Shown: positions 25,778 to 34,691, numbered from the stretch's first letter. The stretch: 64,000 bases of DNA from JALORV01 sp963766365 (GCA_963766365.1 CAVXZK010000010.1:62001-126000); one strand, 5' to 3'. Translations and numbers: made by a program. The notes: generated by a model from the sequence alone, not told the origin.

Positions 25778-26721
25778 GTGCCCGGCCGCTCGTCGACGTT
25801 GCGGTCGGCGTGCTGATTCGCCCAGACGGCCGCTTCCTGCTCGCCAGCCGCCCCGAGGGTAAGCCTTACGCGCACTACTGGGAATTTCCGGGAGGCAAGC
25901 TCGAGTCCGGCGAGTCCGTCGCGCACGCGCTGGCCCGTGAACTGCACGAAGAACTCGGCGTCGACCTCGGGTCGGTGCACCAATGGATCGTTCGCGAGTT
26001 CGAGTACCCGCACGCCCATGTGCGGCTACATTTTTGCCGCGTCTACGCCTGGTCCGGCGAACTGTACGCGCGGGAAGGCCAGTCGTTCCGCTTCTGTGCG
26101 CTCGATGATCTCCCGGACGGCCCCTTGTTGCCTGCGACCGTGCCGGTGCTGCGCTGGCTGTCGTTGCCGGCGGTCTATGCCGTGTCGAACGCGGCCGAGC
26201 TCGGTGCACCGGCCTTCCTGGAACGCCTCGAGCGGCGGCTCGCCGGCGGTCTGCGGTGGGTGCAGTTTCGCGAGCCGCTGCTCGAGAAGGCGGCCGCGGA
26301 ATCTCTGCTTCGCCAATCACTCGAGCGCGTCCGCCAGCATGGCGGCAAGGTCCTGGTCAGCAGTCGACATCCTGCAGAGTGGTGGCAGTGGGCCGATGGT
26401 GTCCACCTGACGGCGCGTGACCTGCATGACATGGCGAGTCGGCCTGAAGTGGACTGGGTCGGTGCGTCAGCACATCGCCGTGCTGATCTGGAACGGGCTG
26501 CCGCCATCGGAGCCGACCTCGCTGTGCTTGGCCCGGTTACTGAGACGGCGTCGCACCCGGGCACCAAGGCCGTCGGCTGGGAAGCATTCGCAGCGGCCGT
26601 GGCGGGCAGCGGCGTGCCCGTCTATGCGATCGGCGGCCTGACGAGCGCAGACGTGAAGCGTGCGCAGGACGCCGGGGCGCAGGGGATCGCGATGCAGCGC
26701 TCGGTTTGGATCGAGGATTAA
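25774..26721 (+). CDS. Nudix hydrolase fused to a thiamine-phosphate-synthase-like domain (MutT-type)
   Basis: The 315 residues have two parts. Residues 1-135 form a MutT-like Nudix domain, with the Nudix box at about 40-63 (GG..ESGES...RELHEELG), expected to remove oxidised nucleotides such as 8-oxo-dGTP. Residues 140-315 form a TIM-barrel domain like ThiE/TenI with QFREPLL, SRHPAEWWQWADGVHLTARDL-type sequence, LGPVTET and YAIGGLTSADV. The fusion is common in beta/gamma-proteobacteria; the role of the second domain is uncertain. Its stop shares TTAA with convergent yacG. Confidence 0.88.
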   Translation: MSARPLVDVAVGVLIRPDGRFLLASRPEGKPYAHYWEFPGGKLESGESVAHALARELHEELGVDLGSVHQWIVREFEYPHAHVRLHFCRVYAWSGELYAREGQSFRFCALDDLPDGPLLPATVPVLRWLSLPAVYAVSNAAELGAPAFLERLERRLAGGLRWVQFREPLLEKAAAESLLRQSLERVRQHGGKVLVSSRHPAEWWQWADGVHLTARDLHDMASRPEVDWVGASAHRRADLERAAAIGADLAVLGPVTETASHPGTKAVGWEAFAAAVAGSGVPVYAIGGLTSADVKRAQDAGAQGIAMQRSVWIED

Positions 26722-26909
26722 CCGGACTTCTTTCCGTCCGAGGGCGGATCCTCGCCCTCGTCGGTCTGCCGTCCCGCAATCGAGTAACGGTCAGACGCCC
26801 AGGCGCCCAGGTCGATCAGCTTGCAGCGCTCGGAGCAGAAAGGCCGGAAAGCGTTCTGCTGCGACCAGCGCGTGAGCTTGCCGCAGTTCGGGCACTTCAC
26901 CTGCGTCAT
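26718..26909 (-). CDS. yacG: DNA gyrase inhibitor / zinc-binding protein YacG
   Basis: A 63-residue zinc-ribbon protein with CPNC at residues 6-9 and CSERC at 25-29, followed by IDLGAWASDRYSIAG and an acidic tail. YacG binds GyrB and inhibits DNA gyrase in E. coli. It is the last gene of the operon pilB-pilC-pilD-coaE-zapD-yacG, 6 bp after zapD, as in many proteobacteria. It meets the Nudix gene tail to tail. Confidence 0.92.
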   Translation of the reverse strand: MTQVKCPNCGKLTRWSQQNAFRPFCSERCKLIDLGAWASDRYSIAGRQTDEGEDPPSDGKKSG

Positions 26910-26915
26910 CGGACC

Positions 26916-27686
26916 TCAGAACGCGCAGAGTGCCAGTTCAAACGGGATGTCGCGCTCGACTGAGCGCGGCTTCAAATCACGGTCCTGCGTCGTGAAGCGA
27001 ATCCACAGCATGTACTTATTGGCGCTGATCTCGGGAATCGCATTCAGCGATCCGTCGATGCGGACCTGCAGTAGGGCGTATGTGCGACCCTGCAGCATCT
27101 GCTGGAACGATCCCTGCGCCGCCGTCTGCCGGCTCCGATGCGCGGTCTCTCGCAACAGCTTCAGCACGATTCCGAGCGCCGAGTGGAACTGCATCATCGG
27201 CTGGACCCAGGACTGCAGGTCACGCACTCGACTGCCGAGGTCCCGCGTCAGCCAGGCGTGGTAGGAAGGAAGATCGAATTCGCAGGTTCCGCCCGGAATG
27301 ATGGCCCGGCTGCGGATGCTCATTAGCCACTCGTTGTCGCGCACGTGCTGGCCGGCCTTGCCGGTCGTGGCGTTCAGCGCCTGCTGCGCCTGGTCGATCT
27401 CGGCGAGAACGGAGGTCAGGGCAGCTTCGGACACCTGAGGGTTGTTACGCAGTGCATTGAGCGTCTGCTTGTGACGCTCAAGCTCCTGCAGCAGGTCCGA
27501 CTTCAGGTCGGCTCGCGAAGTGACTTCGAGGATCTCGAACAGCGTCAGCAGCGCCGTATGGTGGCAGTACGGATGCTGCTGTTCGCAGAAATACAGCAGC
27601 TTGTCGAACAGGTCTTCGAGCCGCAGCAGCGTGCGGATGCGCTCGCTGAAAGGGTATTCGTATAGAACCTGACCGTCGGTCGACAT
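26916..27686 (-). CDS. zapD: Cell division protein ZapD
   Basis: ZapD (YacF) cross-links FtsZ filaments by binding the FtsZ C-terminal peptide. The ATG at 27686 (MSTDGQVLYEYPFSERIRT) gives 256 residues, the family size; the frame is open further upstream but that extension is low-complexity. Family signatures are RLEDLFDKLLYF, ADLKSDLLQELERH, RSRAIIPGGTCEFDLPSYHAWL and WVQPMMQFHSALGIVLKLLRE. It lies downstream of coaE in a minus-strand operon. Confidence 0.94.
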   Translation of the reverse strand: MSTDGQVLYEYPFSERIRTLLRLEDLFDKLLYFCEQQHPYCHHTALLTLFEILEVTSRADLKSDLLQELERHKQTLNALRNNPQVSEAALTSVLAEIDQAQQALNATTGKAGQHVRDNEWLMSIRSRAIIPGGTCEFDLPSYHAWLTRDLGSRVRDLQSWVQPMMQFHSALGIVLKLLRETAHRSRQTAAQGSFQQMLQGRTYALLQVRIDGSLNAIPEISANKYMLWIRFTTQDRDLKPRSVERDIPFELALCAF

Positions 27687-27720
27687 GGACGCAGTACGTG
27701 CGTGAGTGCGGACGACGATA

Positions 27721-28353
27721 TCACAGGGCGCCGGTTGAAGCGGCCTCCGAGGCGTAGCGGCAATAGGCCGCGTGGAGGCGGGCGACGCGAGGCTGGAGAT
27801 CGGCAAGCGGCGCTTCGTTGAAGAGCACGTCATCGGCAGCGGTTAGCCGGGCAGTGCGATCAGCCTGTGCTCGCAAGATGGCTTCGGCGGTGGAGCGATC
27901 GATGTTCGGCCGCGCCTGAACTCGTGTGAGCTGTGTCGCCTCGGCGCAGTCGATCACCAGAACCCGGCGCACTCGTGTGCTCCAGTCACCTGATTCGACC
28001 AGCAGCGGAATCACGAGCACTGTATAGGGCAGGCTGGAGGCCAGTGCCTGTGCGCGGGACTCGGCGGTCGCGCGAACCCGCGGGTGCAGAATAGCCTCCA
28101 GGCGTCGCCGGACGTCGCTGTCGGAAAATGCGCGCGCACGCATCCAGGCCCGGTCCAGTCCCCCCTGCGGAGTGATCGCGTCGGTGCCGAATTCCTCACG
28201 GAGTTGATCGATGGCGGCGCCACCCGGGGAAATCAGCTCGTGAACCAGGTAGTCGGCATCGATGATGCCGGCGCCGAGTGCCTTCAGCATCTCGGCAATC
28301 GTGCTCTTGCCGCTGCCGACGCCACCGGTCAGTCCTATCCGGTAATCGGACAT
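27721..28353 (-). CDS. coaE: Dephospho-CoA kinase CoaE
   Basis: CoaE catalyses the last step of coenzyme A synthesis. From the ATG overlapping the pilD stop (TGATG) it has 210 residues, with the P-loop GGVGSGKST at 10-18, DADYLVHEL (substrate aspartate), VIPLLVE and ARPNIDRSTAEAILRAQ. An open frame extends upstream into pilD but is a shadow. The order pilD-coaE-zapD-yacG is a known conserved block. Confidence 0.95.
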   Translation of the reverse strand: MSDYRIGLTGGVGSGKSTIAEMLKALGAGIIDADYLVHELISPGGAAIDQLREEFGTDAITPQGGLDRAWMRARAFSDSDVRRRLEAILHPRVRATAESRAQALASSLPYTVLVIPLLVESGDWSTRVRRVLVIDCAEATQLTRVQARPNIDRSTAEAILRAQADRTARLTAADDVLFNEAPLADLQPRVARLHAAYCRYASEAASTGAL

Positions 28354-29195
28354 CAGGCCGGAAGCAGAATGGCAGTCAGTCGTTCTCCCGCCAGCATGAC
28401 GATGAAACCGGCCGTGGCGAGATAGGGGCCGAAGGGGATGGGGATCTCCCGGCCCCGGCGAGCCAGCACGATGAGCACGATGCCGACAATCGCACCGACG
28501 ACCGACGAGAGCAGCACAACCGGCAGCAGCGCCTGCCAGCCCATCCAGGCCCCCAGTGCGGCGAGGAGCTTGAAGTCGCCATAGCCCATACCTTCCTTGC
28601 CGGTCGCCAGCTTGAAGGCCCAGTAGATCGCCCAGAGCGCGAGGTAGCCGACTGCTGCACCGATGACCGCATCGCGCAGCGTCACCCCAGGTATCAGGCC
28701 GGCAAGGTTCGCCAGCAAACCGAGCCACAACAGCGGCAGGGTCAGGTCGTCTGGCAACAGCGTCGTGTCGGCGTCGATGAACGTGAGTGCGACGAGCGTC
28801 CAGGTAAACACCAGCACCAGGCCCGAGGTCCAGCCGAAACCGAAGCGCCAGGCGATCAATCCGGACAGCGCAGCCGTGAGCAATTCGACGATCGGGTAAC
28901 GCACTGATATTGGGGCCTTGCACTTGGCGCATTTGCCGCCCAGCAGTATCCACGAGATGACGGGTATGTTGTCACGAGCGCGGATTGGCGTGGCGCACGC
29001 CGGACACTGCGACCGCGGCACCAGAAGGTTGTAACGGCCAGCCTCGGTAGGAGACTTGCCTTCGAGTTCGGCGCACTGGACACGCCACTCGTTCTCCATC
29101 ATGCGCGGCAGCCGATGGATGACGACGTTCAGGAACGAGCCGACTGCTAGCCCGACCAGAACGGCGGCGGCGATGAACGGCGAACTGTCGAGCAC
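28353..29195 (-). CDS. pilD: Type IV prepilin peptidase / N-methyltransferase PilD
   Basis: This inner-membrane aspartyl protease cleaves and methylates type IV pilins and related pseudopilins. The 280 residues have a first helix with GSFLNVVIHRLP, a cytoplasmic loop with paired CxxC motifs (Cys64/67 and Cys89/92), and about seven further helices. Catalytic aspartates are in TFIDADTTLLPD and GYGDFKLLA. It lies 39 bp downstream of pilC and is coupled to coaE. Confidence 0.95.
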   Translation of the reverse strand: MLDSSPFIAAAVLVGLAVGSFLNVVIHRLPRMMENEWRVQCAELEGKSPTEAGRYNLLVPRSQCPACATPIRARDNIPVISWILLGGKCAKCKAPISVRYPIVELLTAALSGLIAWRFGFGWTSGLVLVFTWTLVALTFIDADTTLLPDDLTLPLLWLGLLANLAGLIPGVTLRDAVIGAAVGYLALWAIYWAFKLATGKEGMGYGDFKLLAALGAWMGWQALLPVVLLSSVVGAIVGIVLIVLARRGREIPIPFGPYLATAGFIVMLAGERLTAILLPA

Positions 29196-29234
29196 GAGAT
29201 GGGCGGGTCGCAGGGCGGCCCGCTCGGAGACCGC

Positions 29235-30470
29235 CTAGACCACCTGGCCCAGTTTGAAGATCGGCATGTAAATCGCAATCACGATGCCGCCAATGATGAC
29301 GCCCAGGATCACCATGATCATGGGCTCGAGCAGGCTGGCGAGTGCATCAACGGTTTCATCGACTTCACGTTCGTAGTAGTCGGCCACCTTGGAGAGCATC
29401 GAGTCGAGGGAGCCTGATTCTTCGCCGATCTGCGTCATCTGCACGGCCATGTTCGGAAATACGCCAGTGTTCTGCATGGATTGCGCGAGGCTGGTACCGA
29501 CATTCACCTCAGTCTGAATCGACTTGGTGGCCTCCTTGTAGACCGAATTTCCTGCTGCCGGACCGACGGAGTCCAGGGCCTCGACCAGTGGGACACCTGC
29601 TGCGAACGTCGTGGCCAGCGTCCGGCTCCAGCGTGCGATCGAGGCCTTTTGCAGCATCTCGCCGAGCACCGGAAGCTTAAGGACCAGCCGATCAATCGTT
29701 GCCTGCACCTTGGCCGATCGGCGCCACGCCTGCACCAGGAAGTAGATTCCGCCGAACAGGATGCCGAAGACGATGTACCAGTACTTCACGAGGAAGTCCG
29801 ACATCGCAATCACGACCAGCGTGGGTGCCGGCAGGTCCGCACCAAAGCTCGTGAACACCGTCTTGAACGACGGAATCACGAAGATCATGATGATCGATGT
29901 GACAAGGATGGCGACCAGGATGATCATCACCGGATAAAAGAGCGCCTTCTTGATTTTGCCCTTCAGCGCGATCGTCTTTTCCTGGTACATCGCCAGGCGA
30001 TCGAGCAGCGTCTCGAGAATACCGGCCTGCTCGCCCGCCGCGACGAGGTTGCAGAACAGCGGATCGAAGTAGAGCGGGTACTTGCGGAACGCCTGGTTGA
30101 GGCTGGTTCCCGTCTCGACGTCCATGCGGATGTCGTTCATCAAGCGGGCCATCGAGGGGTTCGCATGACCCCGGCCGACGATGTCGAACGACTGCATCAG
30201 CGGCACGCCTGCCTTCAGCATCGTCGACAATTGCCGCGTGAAGAGGGCCAGGTCCTTCCCCGTGATCTTGCGGCCGCGCGAGAACGACTGCTTCTTGATC
30301 TTGCTGACCATGACGCCGCGGCGCCGCAACGAGGCTGCGACGACGGACTCACCGCCCGCCCGCATTTCGCCCTTGACCACGCGTCCGTTCTTGTCGCGTC
30401 CTTCCCAATGGAAGACAGACTCACGCACCTCGACGCGCGGTTTGGCTTTGGCAATTGCTCCGGTGGCCAT
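29235..30470 (-). CDS. pilC: Type IV pilus inner-membrane platform protein PilC
   Basis: PilC (GspF family) is the platform that couples PilB ATP hydrolysis to pilin insertion. The 411 residues show a cytoplasmic N-terminus (FHWEGRDKNGRVVKGEMRA), two repeated T2SSF domains, each beginning LFTRQLSTMLKAGVPL-like or WSRTLATTFAAGVPLVEAL, and three membrane helices, the last being MIMVILGVIIGGIVIAIYMPIF. It follows pilB by 23 bp. Confidence 0.95.
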   Translation of the reverse strand: MATGAIAKAKPRVEVRESVFHWEGRDKNGRVVKGEMRAGGESVVAASLRRRGVMVSKIKKQSFSRGRKITGKDLALFTRQLSTMLKAGVPLMQSFDIVGRGHANPSMARLMNDIRMDVETGTSLNQAFRKYPLYFDPLFCNLVAAGEQAGILETLLDRLAMYQEKTIALKGKIKKALFYPVMIILVAILVTSIIMIFVIPSFKTVFTSFGADLPAPTLVVIAMSDFLVKYWYIVFGILFGGIYFLVQAWRRSAKVQATIDRLVLKLPVLGEMLQKASIARWSRTLATTFAAGVPLVEALDSVGPAAGNSVYKEATKSIQTEVNVGTSLAQSMQNTGVFPNMAVQMTQIGEESGSLDSMLSKVADYYEREVDETVDALASLLEPMIMVILGVIIGGIVIAIYMPIFKLGQVV

Positions 30471-30493
30471 CGTGTACGTGCTCCTGCACTACT

Positions 30494-32239
30494 TCATTCG
30501 TTGGTACATCCGAGCACCTCGTCGATTGACGTGATGCCCGCCTTGACTTTCATCAGTCCGGACTGGCGCAGGTCGCGCACGCCATTGGCGGCCGCCTCGC
30601 GCGAAATCTCAGGAGCCGTTGCGTTACGTAGGATCATGTCCTGCATCGTTTCCGTAATCGGCATCACCTGGTAGATGCCCAGCCGCCCCTTGTAGCCTGA
30701 GCCCTTGCACTTTTCGCAGCCCACCCCCTTGTAGGGTATCCAGTTGCCGTCGAGATCCTCGCCGCGGAAACCGGCGGTGACCAGCGCGTCCTTCTTGACC
30801 TCGGCCGGCTGCTTGCACGTGCACAGCTTGCGGGCCAGGCGTTGCGCGGTGATCAGGATAACGCTCGAGGCGACGTTGAACGGTGCAACGCCCATGTTCT
30901 GAAGACGAACCAGGGTCGACGGCGCATCATTGGTGTGCAGGGTTGAAAGCACCATGTGACCCGTCTGCGCCGCCTTGATCGAGATGTCGGCCGTTTCCAG
31001 GTCGCGGATCTCCCCGACCATGATGATGTCGGGATCCTGCCGCAGGAAGGCGCGCAGCGCGTTCGCAAACGTAAGGCCAGCCTTCTCGTTGACGTTGACC
31101 TGGTTGATTCCTGCCAGCTGGATTTCCGCCGGGTCTTCGGCGGTCGAAATGTTCACGCCCGGCTGGTTGAGGATGTTCAGGCACGTGTACAGCGACACGG
31201 TCTTGCCGGAGCCGGTCGGGCCTGTCACCAGCACCATCCCGTATGGGCGCTGGATCGCGTCGAGCAGTGTTTCCTTCTGGTCGGGCTCGTAGCCCAAGGC
31301 GTCGATACCAAGCTTGGCCTGCGACGGATCGAGAATCCGCATCACGATCTTCTCGCCGAACATCGTCGGCAATGTGCTGACGCGAAAATCGATCGCGCGC
31401 TGGCCCGAAAGGGCCAGCTTCATCCGGCCATCCTGGGGGACGCGCTTTTCCGAGATATCGAGCCTGGAGATGACCTTGATACGCGTCGACAGCCGCTCGC
31501 GGATCGCTAGGGGTGGCTGGGCAATCTCGCGCAGCACGCCGTCGATGCGGAAACGTACGCGGTAGAACTTCTCGTAGGGTTCAAAGTGCAGGTCGGAGGC
31601 ACCTTCTCCAATCGCGTCGAGAAGAAGCTTCTGCAGGAAGCGGACGACCGGGGCATCGTCGACCTCGACCTGCGAAGTGTCGTCGGTGGTCTGTTCCGGC
31701 GCATCGGTCAGCAGGTCGTCGAAATTGACGTCTTCGCTGCCAACCATGTCCTCCAGCTTCTGGTTGACTGACTGCGACTGCGCCTCGACGAACTTCAGCA
31801 GCTTGTCGTGTTCGACGACGACCACGTCGAGCGCCAGCTGTGTCTGGAACTTGACCTGGTCCAGCGCAGCGAAATTGGTGGGGTCGGAGACTGCAATGGC
31901 CAGGCGATTGCCGCGCTTGCGCAATGCCATCACCCGCTGAGAGGCCACCAGCTTCTTGTCGATGATGTCGCGCGGCAGCTGCTCGAGGTCGAGCGCGGAA
32001 AGGTCGAGCATCGGGTGCCCGAAGGTTTCCGCGGCGAACTTGGCGACTCCGCCGGCTGACAGGCCGGTGACATCGGCCGAATTGATCAGTTCATCAATGA
32101 ACTGCGTGTTGGCCTGAGCCGCCTTGCGCGCGAAGTTTTCTGCGCGGTCGGGCCGTAGCTTGCCCTGCTGAACGAGCGCGCGCGCGAGACCGGTAAGGGC
32201 CCCTGCGGCAGCGGCAGGACCTTGCGTTACGGCAGACAT
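30494..32239 (-). CDS. pilB: Type IV pilus extension ATPase PilB
   Basis: PilB is the hexameric secretion-type ATPase that powers pilus extension. The 581 residues include an N-terminal MshEN-type domain, Walker A GPTGSGKT (about 345), an aspartate box (AEDPAEIQ), Walker B (MVGEIRDLETADI), a histidine box (LSTLHTNDAPSTL) and the tetracysteine zinc motif CTC...CEKCKGSGYKGRLG. It is the first gene of the operon. No major pilin is in this window. A TATAAC (minus strand, about 32280) with TTCGTG 16 nt upstream may be its promoter. Confidence 0.95.
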   Translation of the reverse strand: MSAVTQGPAAAAGALTGLARALVQQGKLRPDRAENFARKAAQANTQFIDELINSADVTGLSAGGVAKFAAETFGHPMLDLSALDLEQLPRDIIDKKLVASQRVMALRKRGNRLAIAVSDPTNFAALDQVKFQTQLALDVVVVEHDKLLKFVEAQSQSVNQKLEDMVGSEDVNFDDLLTDAPEQTTDDTSQVEVDDAPVVRFLQKLLLDAIGEGASDLHFEPYEKFYRVRFRIDGVLREIAQPPLAIRERLSTRIKVISRLDISEKRVPQDGRMKLALSGQRAIDFRVSTLPTMFGEKIVMRILDPSQAKLGIDALGYEPDQKETLLDAIQRPYGMVLVTGPTGSGKTVSLYTCLNILNQPGVNISTAEDPAEIQLAGINQVNVNEKAGLTFANALRAFLRQDPDIIMVGEIRDLETADISIKAAQTGHMVLSTLHTNDAPSTLVRLQNMGVAPFNVASSVILITAQRLARKLCTCKQPAEVKKDALVTAGFRGEDLDGNWIPYKGVGCEKCKGSGYKGRLGIYQVMPITETMQDMILRNATAPEISREAAANGVRDLRQSGLMKVKAGITSIDEVLGCTNE

Positions 32240-32532
32240 GAAATGGTGCTGTCCCTGAAGGATCCGATGGGACCCAAGTTATAGCGGGCGGGCACTTCTC
32301 ACGAAGCGAAAAGATACTGCCGATATGGCCCCGATTTGTAAAGCTTGGCTACCACAAACGAGGCAAGCCGGACGATGCAAGCGCATACGAGGCCTAGACA
32401 CGGGGCGGATCAATCATGCGCGCACCCGAATCAATGCGCCGGCCTCTCGAGCTGGGAGAAGGAGCGCACAGACAGCCACCGGAGTCGCCCGGATCCATTC
32501 TGCTTCAGGGAGGGAAGGTGGCGGGAAGGAAA
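32240..32532. other. Gap between pilB and tRNA-Pro
   Basis: The near end should hold the pilB promoter (TATAAC on the minus strand near 32280). I see no supported gene, terminator or repeat in the rest. A plus-strand frame crossing it continues antisense through the tRNA and is spurious. Confidence 0.6.
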
Positions 32533-32609
32533 TGGTCGGGGTGAGAGGATTTGAACCTCCGACTCCTGCGTCCCGAACGCAGTACTCTACCAGGCTGAGC
32601 TACACCCCG
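32533..32609 (-). tRNA. tRNA-Pro (anticodon CGG)
   Basis: Read on the minus strand, the 77-nt sequence has acceptor arms CGGGGTG/CACCCCG, the D-arm TAGCTCAGCCTGGTAGAG, anticodon stem CTGCG/CGCAG around TTCGGGA (anticodon CGG), the T-loop GGTTCAAATCC, discriminator A and an encoded CCA at 32533-32535. Confidence 0.97.
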
Positions 32610-32653
32610 AGGTTCGCGCGCTTAGAAACGGCAGGACCGACAAGCCGAAAGGT

Positions 32654-33709
32654 TCAGCGATCCCGAGCGACGGCGAAAGCAAGTAAGTCTAACAAAGATT
32701 CCCGGTATTCCGATTCAGGAAGCGTCCGCAACGCACCTTCGGCGGCCTCCACTTCCTTGAGCGCAATCTTGCCCGAGTAGGCGATCGAACCGTTGTCGCA
32801 GACAATCTGCGCAATCGCGTCAAAGTCACCGTGGCCTTCACGAACCGCCCGGACAACGAGCTCGCGTTGCTCCGGCGCAGCACTCCGCAGTGCGTGGATC
32901 AGGGGAAGAGTCACCTTGCCTTCTCGCAGATCATCGCCCAGCCGCTTGCCAATCTCCTCCGTGTGTCCGGAGTAGTCCAGCATGTCGTCGACGATCTGAA
33001 ACGCGCGGCCCAGCGAAGCACCATACTGTGCGCACCGGTCTTCGGTCGTCCGGTCCGTCTCTGCCAGCACTGCGGAAATCCGCGCGCCCGCCTCAAATAG
33101 TGTCGCGGTCTTGCGCTCGACCACGCTGAAGTACCGTTCTTCGTCGACCGAGGGATCGCGTACGTTCAGCAACTGCAGGACTTCACCTTCGGCAATCCGA
33201 TTGGTGGCGTCCGCCAGGATGCGCATGACACGAATGCTTCCGGCGTCGACCATCATCTGGAAGGAACGGGAATAGACGAAATCCCCGACCAGCACGCTGG
33301 CTGCATTGCCAAAGCGGGCGTTGGCCGTCGCGCGGCCGCGGCGTAGATCGGATTCGTCCACAACGTCGTCATGCAGCAGGGTGGCGGTGTGGATGAACTC
33401 GATTACCGCGGCCAACAGCACATGGGCGGTGCCGCGATAACCGAGTGCACGCGCCACGAGCAGCACGACGGCCGGGCGCAGGCGCTTTCCGCCGGCTCCG
33501 ATGATGTATTCGGCAATGGTGTTGATAAGCGCCACATCTGAGCTGAGGCGCTCGCGGATGACAGCGTCGACCGCCTGCATATCGGCGGTTATCGGGGCAA
33601 GAATGTTTCTCAGATCGGGCGCTGTGCCACCCGATGCCGCCCAGGGAGTTGATGATGTGCCGTGCGCCGGGTCGGCCTGCTGGGTCGGAATGCGCTGCAT
33701 CGGATGCAT
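32654..33709 (-). CDS. ispB: Octaprenyl (polyprenyl) diphosphate synthase IspB
   Basis: This all-trans polyprenyl diphosphate synthase makes the side chain of ubiquinone. Conserved motifs are GGKRLRPAVVLL, the first aspartate-rich LLHDDVVDESDLRRG, GDFVYSRSFQ and the second IVDDMLDYSG. The annotated start gives 351 residues; the first 30 or so (MHPMQRIPTQQADP...) are not conserved, so the true start may be later. The gene lies divergent from rplU, the standard arrangement. Product chain length cannot be read reliably. Confidence 0.92.
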   Translation of the reverse strand: MHPMQRIPTQQADPAHGTSSTPWAASGGTAPDLRNILAPITADMQAVDAVIRERLSSDVALINTIAEYIIGAGGKRLRPAVVLLVARALGYRGTAHVLLAAVIEFIHTATLLHDDVVDESDLRRGRATANARFGNAASVLVGDFVYSRSFQMMVDAGSIRVMRILADATNRIAEGEVLQLLNVRDPSVDEERYFSVVERKTATLFEAGARISAVLAETDRTTEDRCAQYGASLGRAFQIVDDMLDYSGHTEEIGKRLGDDLREGKVTLPLIHALRSAAPEQRELVVRAVREGHGDFDAIAQIVCDNGSIAYSGKIALKEVEAAEGALRTLPESEYRESLLDLLAFAVARDR

Positions 33710-33783
33710 TATAGGAGGCTGATGCGGGGCACCTGAGCCGACAAGGCGCCGGGCGGCCCACCCTCATGGCCGTAACTTCGCGT

Positions 33784-33813
33784 TTGACGTCAGATCCCGG
33801 AAAGTGTGATAAT
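33784..33813 (+). promoter_or_regulatory. Sigma-70-type promoter for rplU-rpmA-obgE
   Basis: TTGACG (33784-33789) and GATAAT (33808-33813) are separated by 18 bp. This would give a leader of about 200 nt before rplU. It is the best-looking housekeeping promoter in the window together with that of nrdA. Confidence 0.75.
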
Positions 33814-33819
33814 TCAAAG

Positions 33820-34019
33820 CTTTCCCGCTGTCGTCGGCGCGCTTTTGGCGGCGCCCGTCAGGGTGCCGGATGGCCGTCAGGTTGATCCGATTGCGTTTGC
33901 CGCGGCCCCTGCAGCCGGTACCCGCGGCGCAGCGCCCGGCAAGCCGAACCGGGACTTTTATTGAGAATTGGTTTTGCGCGTGAGGATCCACACGATCCTT
34001 GCGGCCCAGGAGCGTGACG
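33820..34019 (+). promoter_or_regulatory. Long rplU leader with a terminator-like hairpin
   Basis: The 200-nt leader contains CCCGG/CCGGG (33935-33953) followed by ACTTTTATTG, resembling an attenuator. L21 operons of other bacteria have structured leaders that regulate ribosomal protein synthesis. I cannot match this one to a known family. The rplU ribosome site AGGAG is at 34008-34012. Confidence 0.4.
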
Positions 34020-34331
34020 ATGTACGCAGTGATCAAGACAGGTGGCAAACAGTACCGAGTTGCAGCCGGAGACACCCTCAAGGTGGAGTCCCTCCCTGCT
34101 GAGGTGGGGCAGCAAGTTAAATTGTCTGAGGTACTCGCGGTGGTGGAGGGAGCCAACCTTCGGAGTGGCGTGCCAAACCTCAAGGGGGCGGAAGTTGTTG
34201 CCACGGTCCTGGGGCACGGACGGCATGACAAAGTCACGATTTTCAAGATGCAGCGGCGCAAGCACTTCCAAAAGCACGCTGGCCATCGGCAGAATTTCAC
34301 TGAGCTGCGTATCGACACGATCGCAGCCTGA
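34020..34331 (+). CDS. rplU: 50S ribosomal protein L21
   Basis: The ATG at 34020 (MYAVIKTGGKQYRVAAGD) gives the canonical 103 residues. The C-terminal signature KMQRRKHFQKHAGHRQNFTE-type sequence is present. An in-frame start 21 nt upstream would add MRPRSVT, which is not family-like and would include the ribosome site AGGAG. First gene of rplU-rpmA-obgE-proB. Confidence 0.97.
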   Translation: MYAVIKTGGKQYRVAAGDTLKVESLPAEVGQQVKLSEVLAVVEGANLRSGVPNLKGAEVVATVLGHGRHDKVTIFKMQRRKHFQKHAGHRQNFTELRIDTIAA

Positions 34332-34360
34332 CCCAGTCAAACGTTTAGAGCGAGAGTGCG

Positions 34361-34621
34361 ATGGCACACAAGAAAGCAGGCGGTTCTTCCCGCAACGGTC
34401 GCGACTCCCAGGCCAAGCGTCTTGGAGTGAAGGTATTCGGCGGGCAGGGCATCTCGGCAGGCGCCATCATCGTGCGCCAGCGCGGCACGCAGTTCCATGC
34501 CGGTGACAACGTTGGCATGGGGCGCGATCACACCCTATTCGCGACTGCCAACGGCCAAGTGAAGTTCGAGGTCGGCGGCGCGCAGAACCGTCGTGTCGTG
34601 AGCGTCGTCCCGGCCGGCTGA
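34361..34621 (+). CDS. rpmA: 50S ribosomal protein L27
   Basis: The 86 residues start MAHKKAGGSSRNGRDSQ, and VKVFGGQGISAGAIIVRQRG and GVGRDHTLF-like sequence (GMGRDHTLFA) are intact. L27 reaches the peptidyl-transferase centre with its N-terminus. There is no N-terminal pre-sequence of the Firmicutes type. It lies 29 bp after rplU and is followed by a strong terminator. Confidence 0.98.
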   Translation: MAHKKAGGSSRNGRDSQAKRLGVKVFGGQGISAGAIIVRQRGTQFHAGDNVGMGRDHTLFATANGQVKFEVGGAQNRRVVSVVPAG

Positions 34622-34648
34622 CCCGCCGCGACGGTATCCGGCTTGACG

Positions 34649-34680
34649 AAAGCCCTGCCGTCATCGGCAGGGCTTTTTTA
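34649..34680 (+). terminator. Rho-independent terminator after rpmA
   Basis: AAGCCCTGCCG (34649-34659) and CGGCAGGGCTT (34665-34675) form a perfect stem with a short loop, followed by a T-run. It lies only 12 bp before obgE, so obgE is reached by read-through or has its own start. Confidence 0.92.
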
Positions 34681-34691
34681 TTGGTGATGCC

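Noticed and set aside
32325..32780. Plus-strand ORF containing MVGVRGFEPPTPASRTQYSTRLSYTP
   Set aside because: This is the antisense of tRNA-Pro, a well-known spurious protein pattern in databases.
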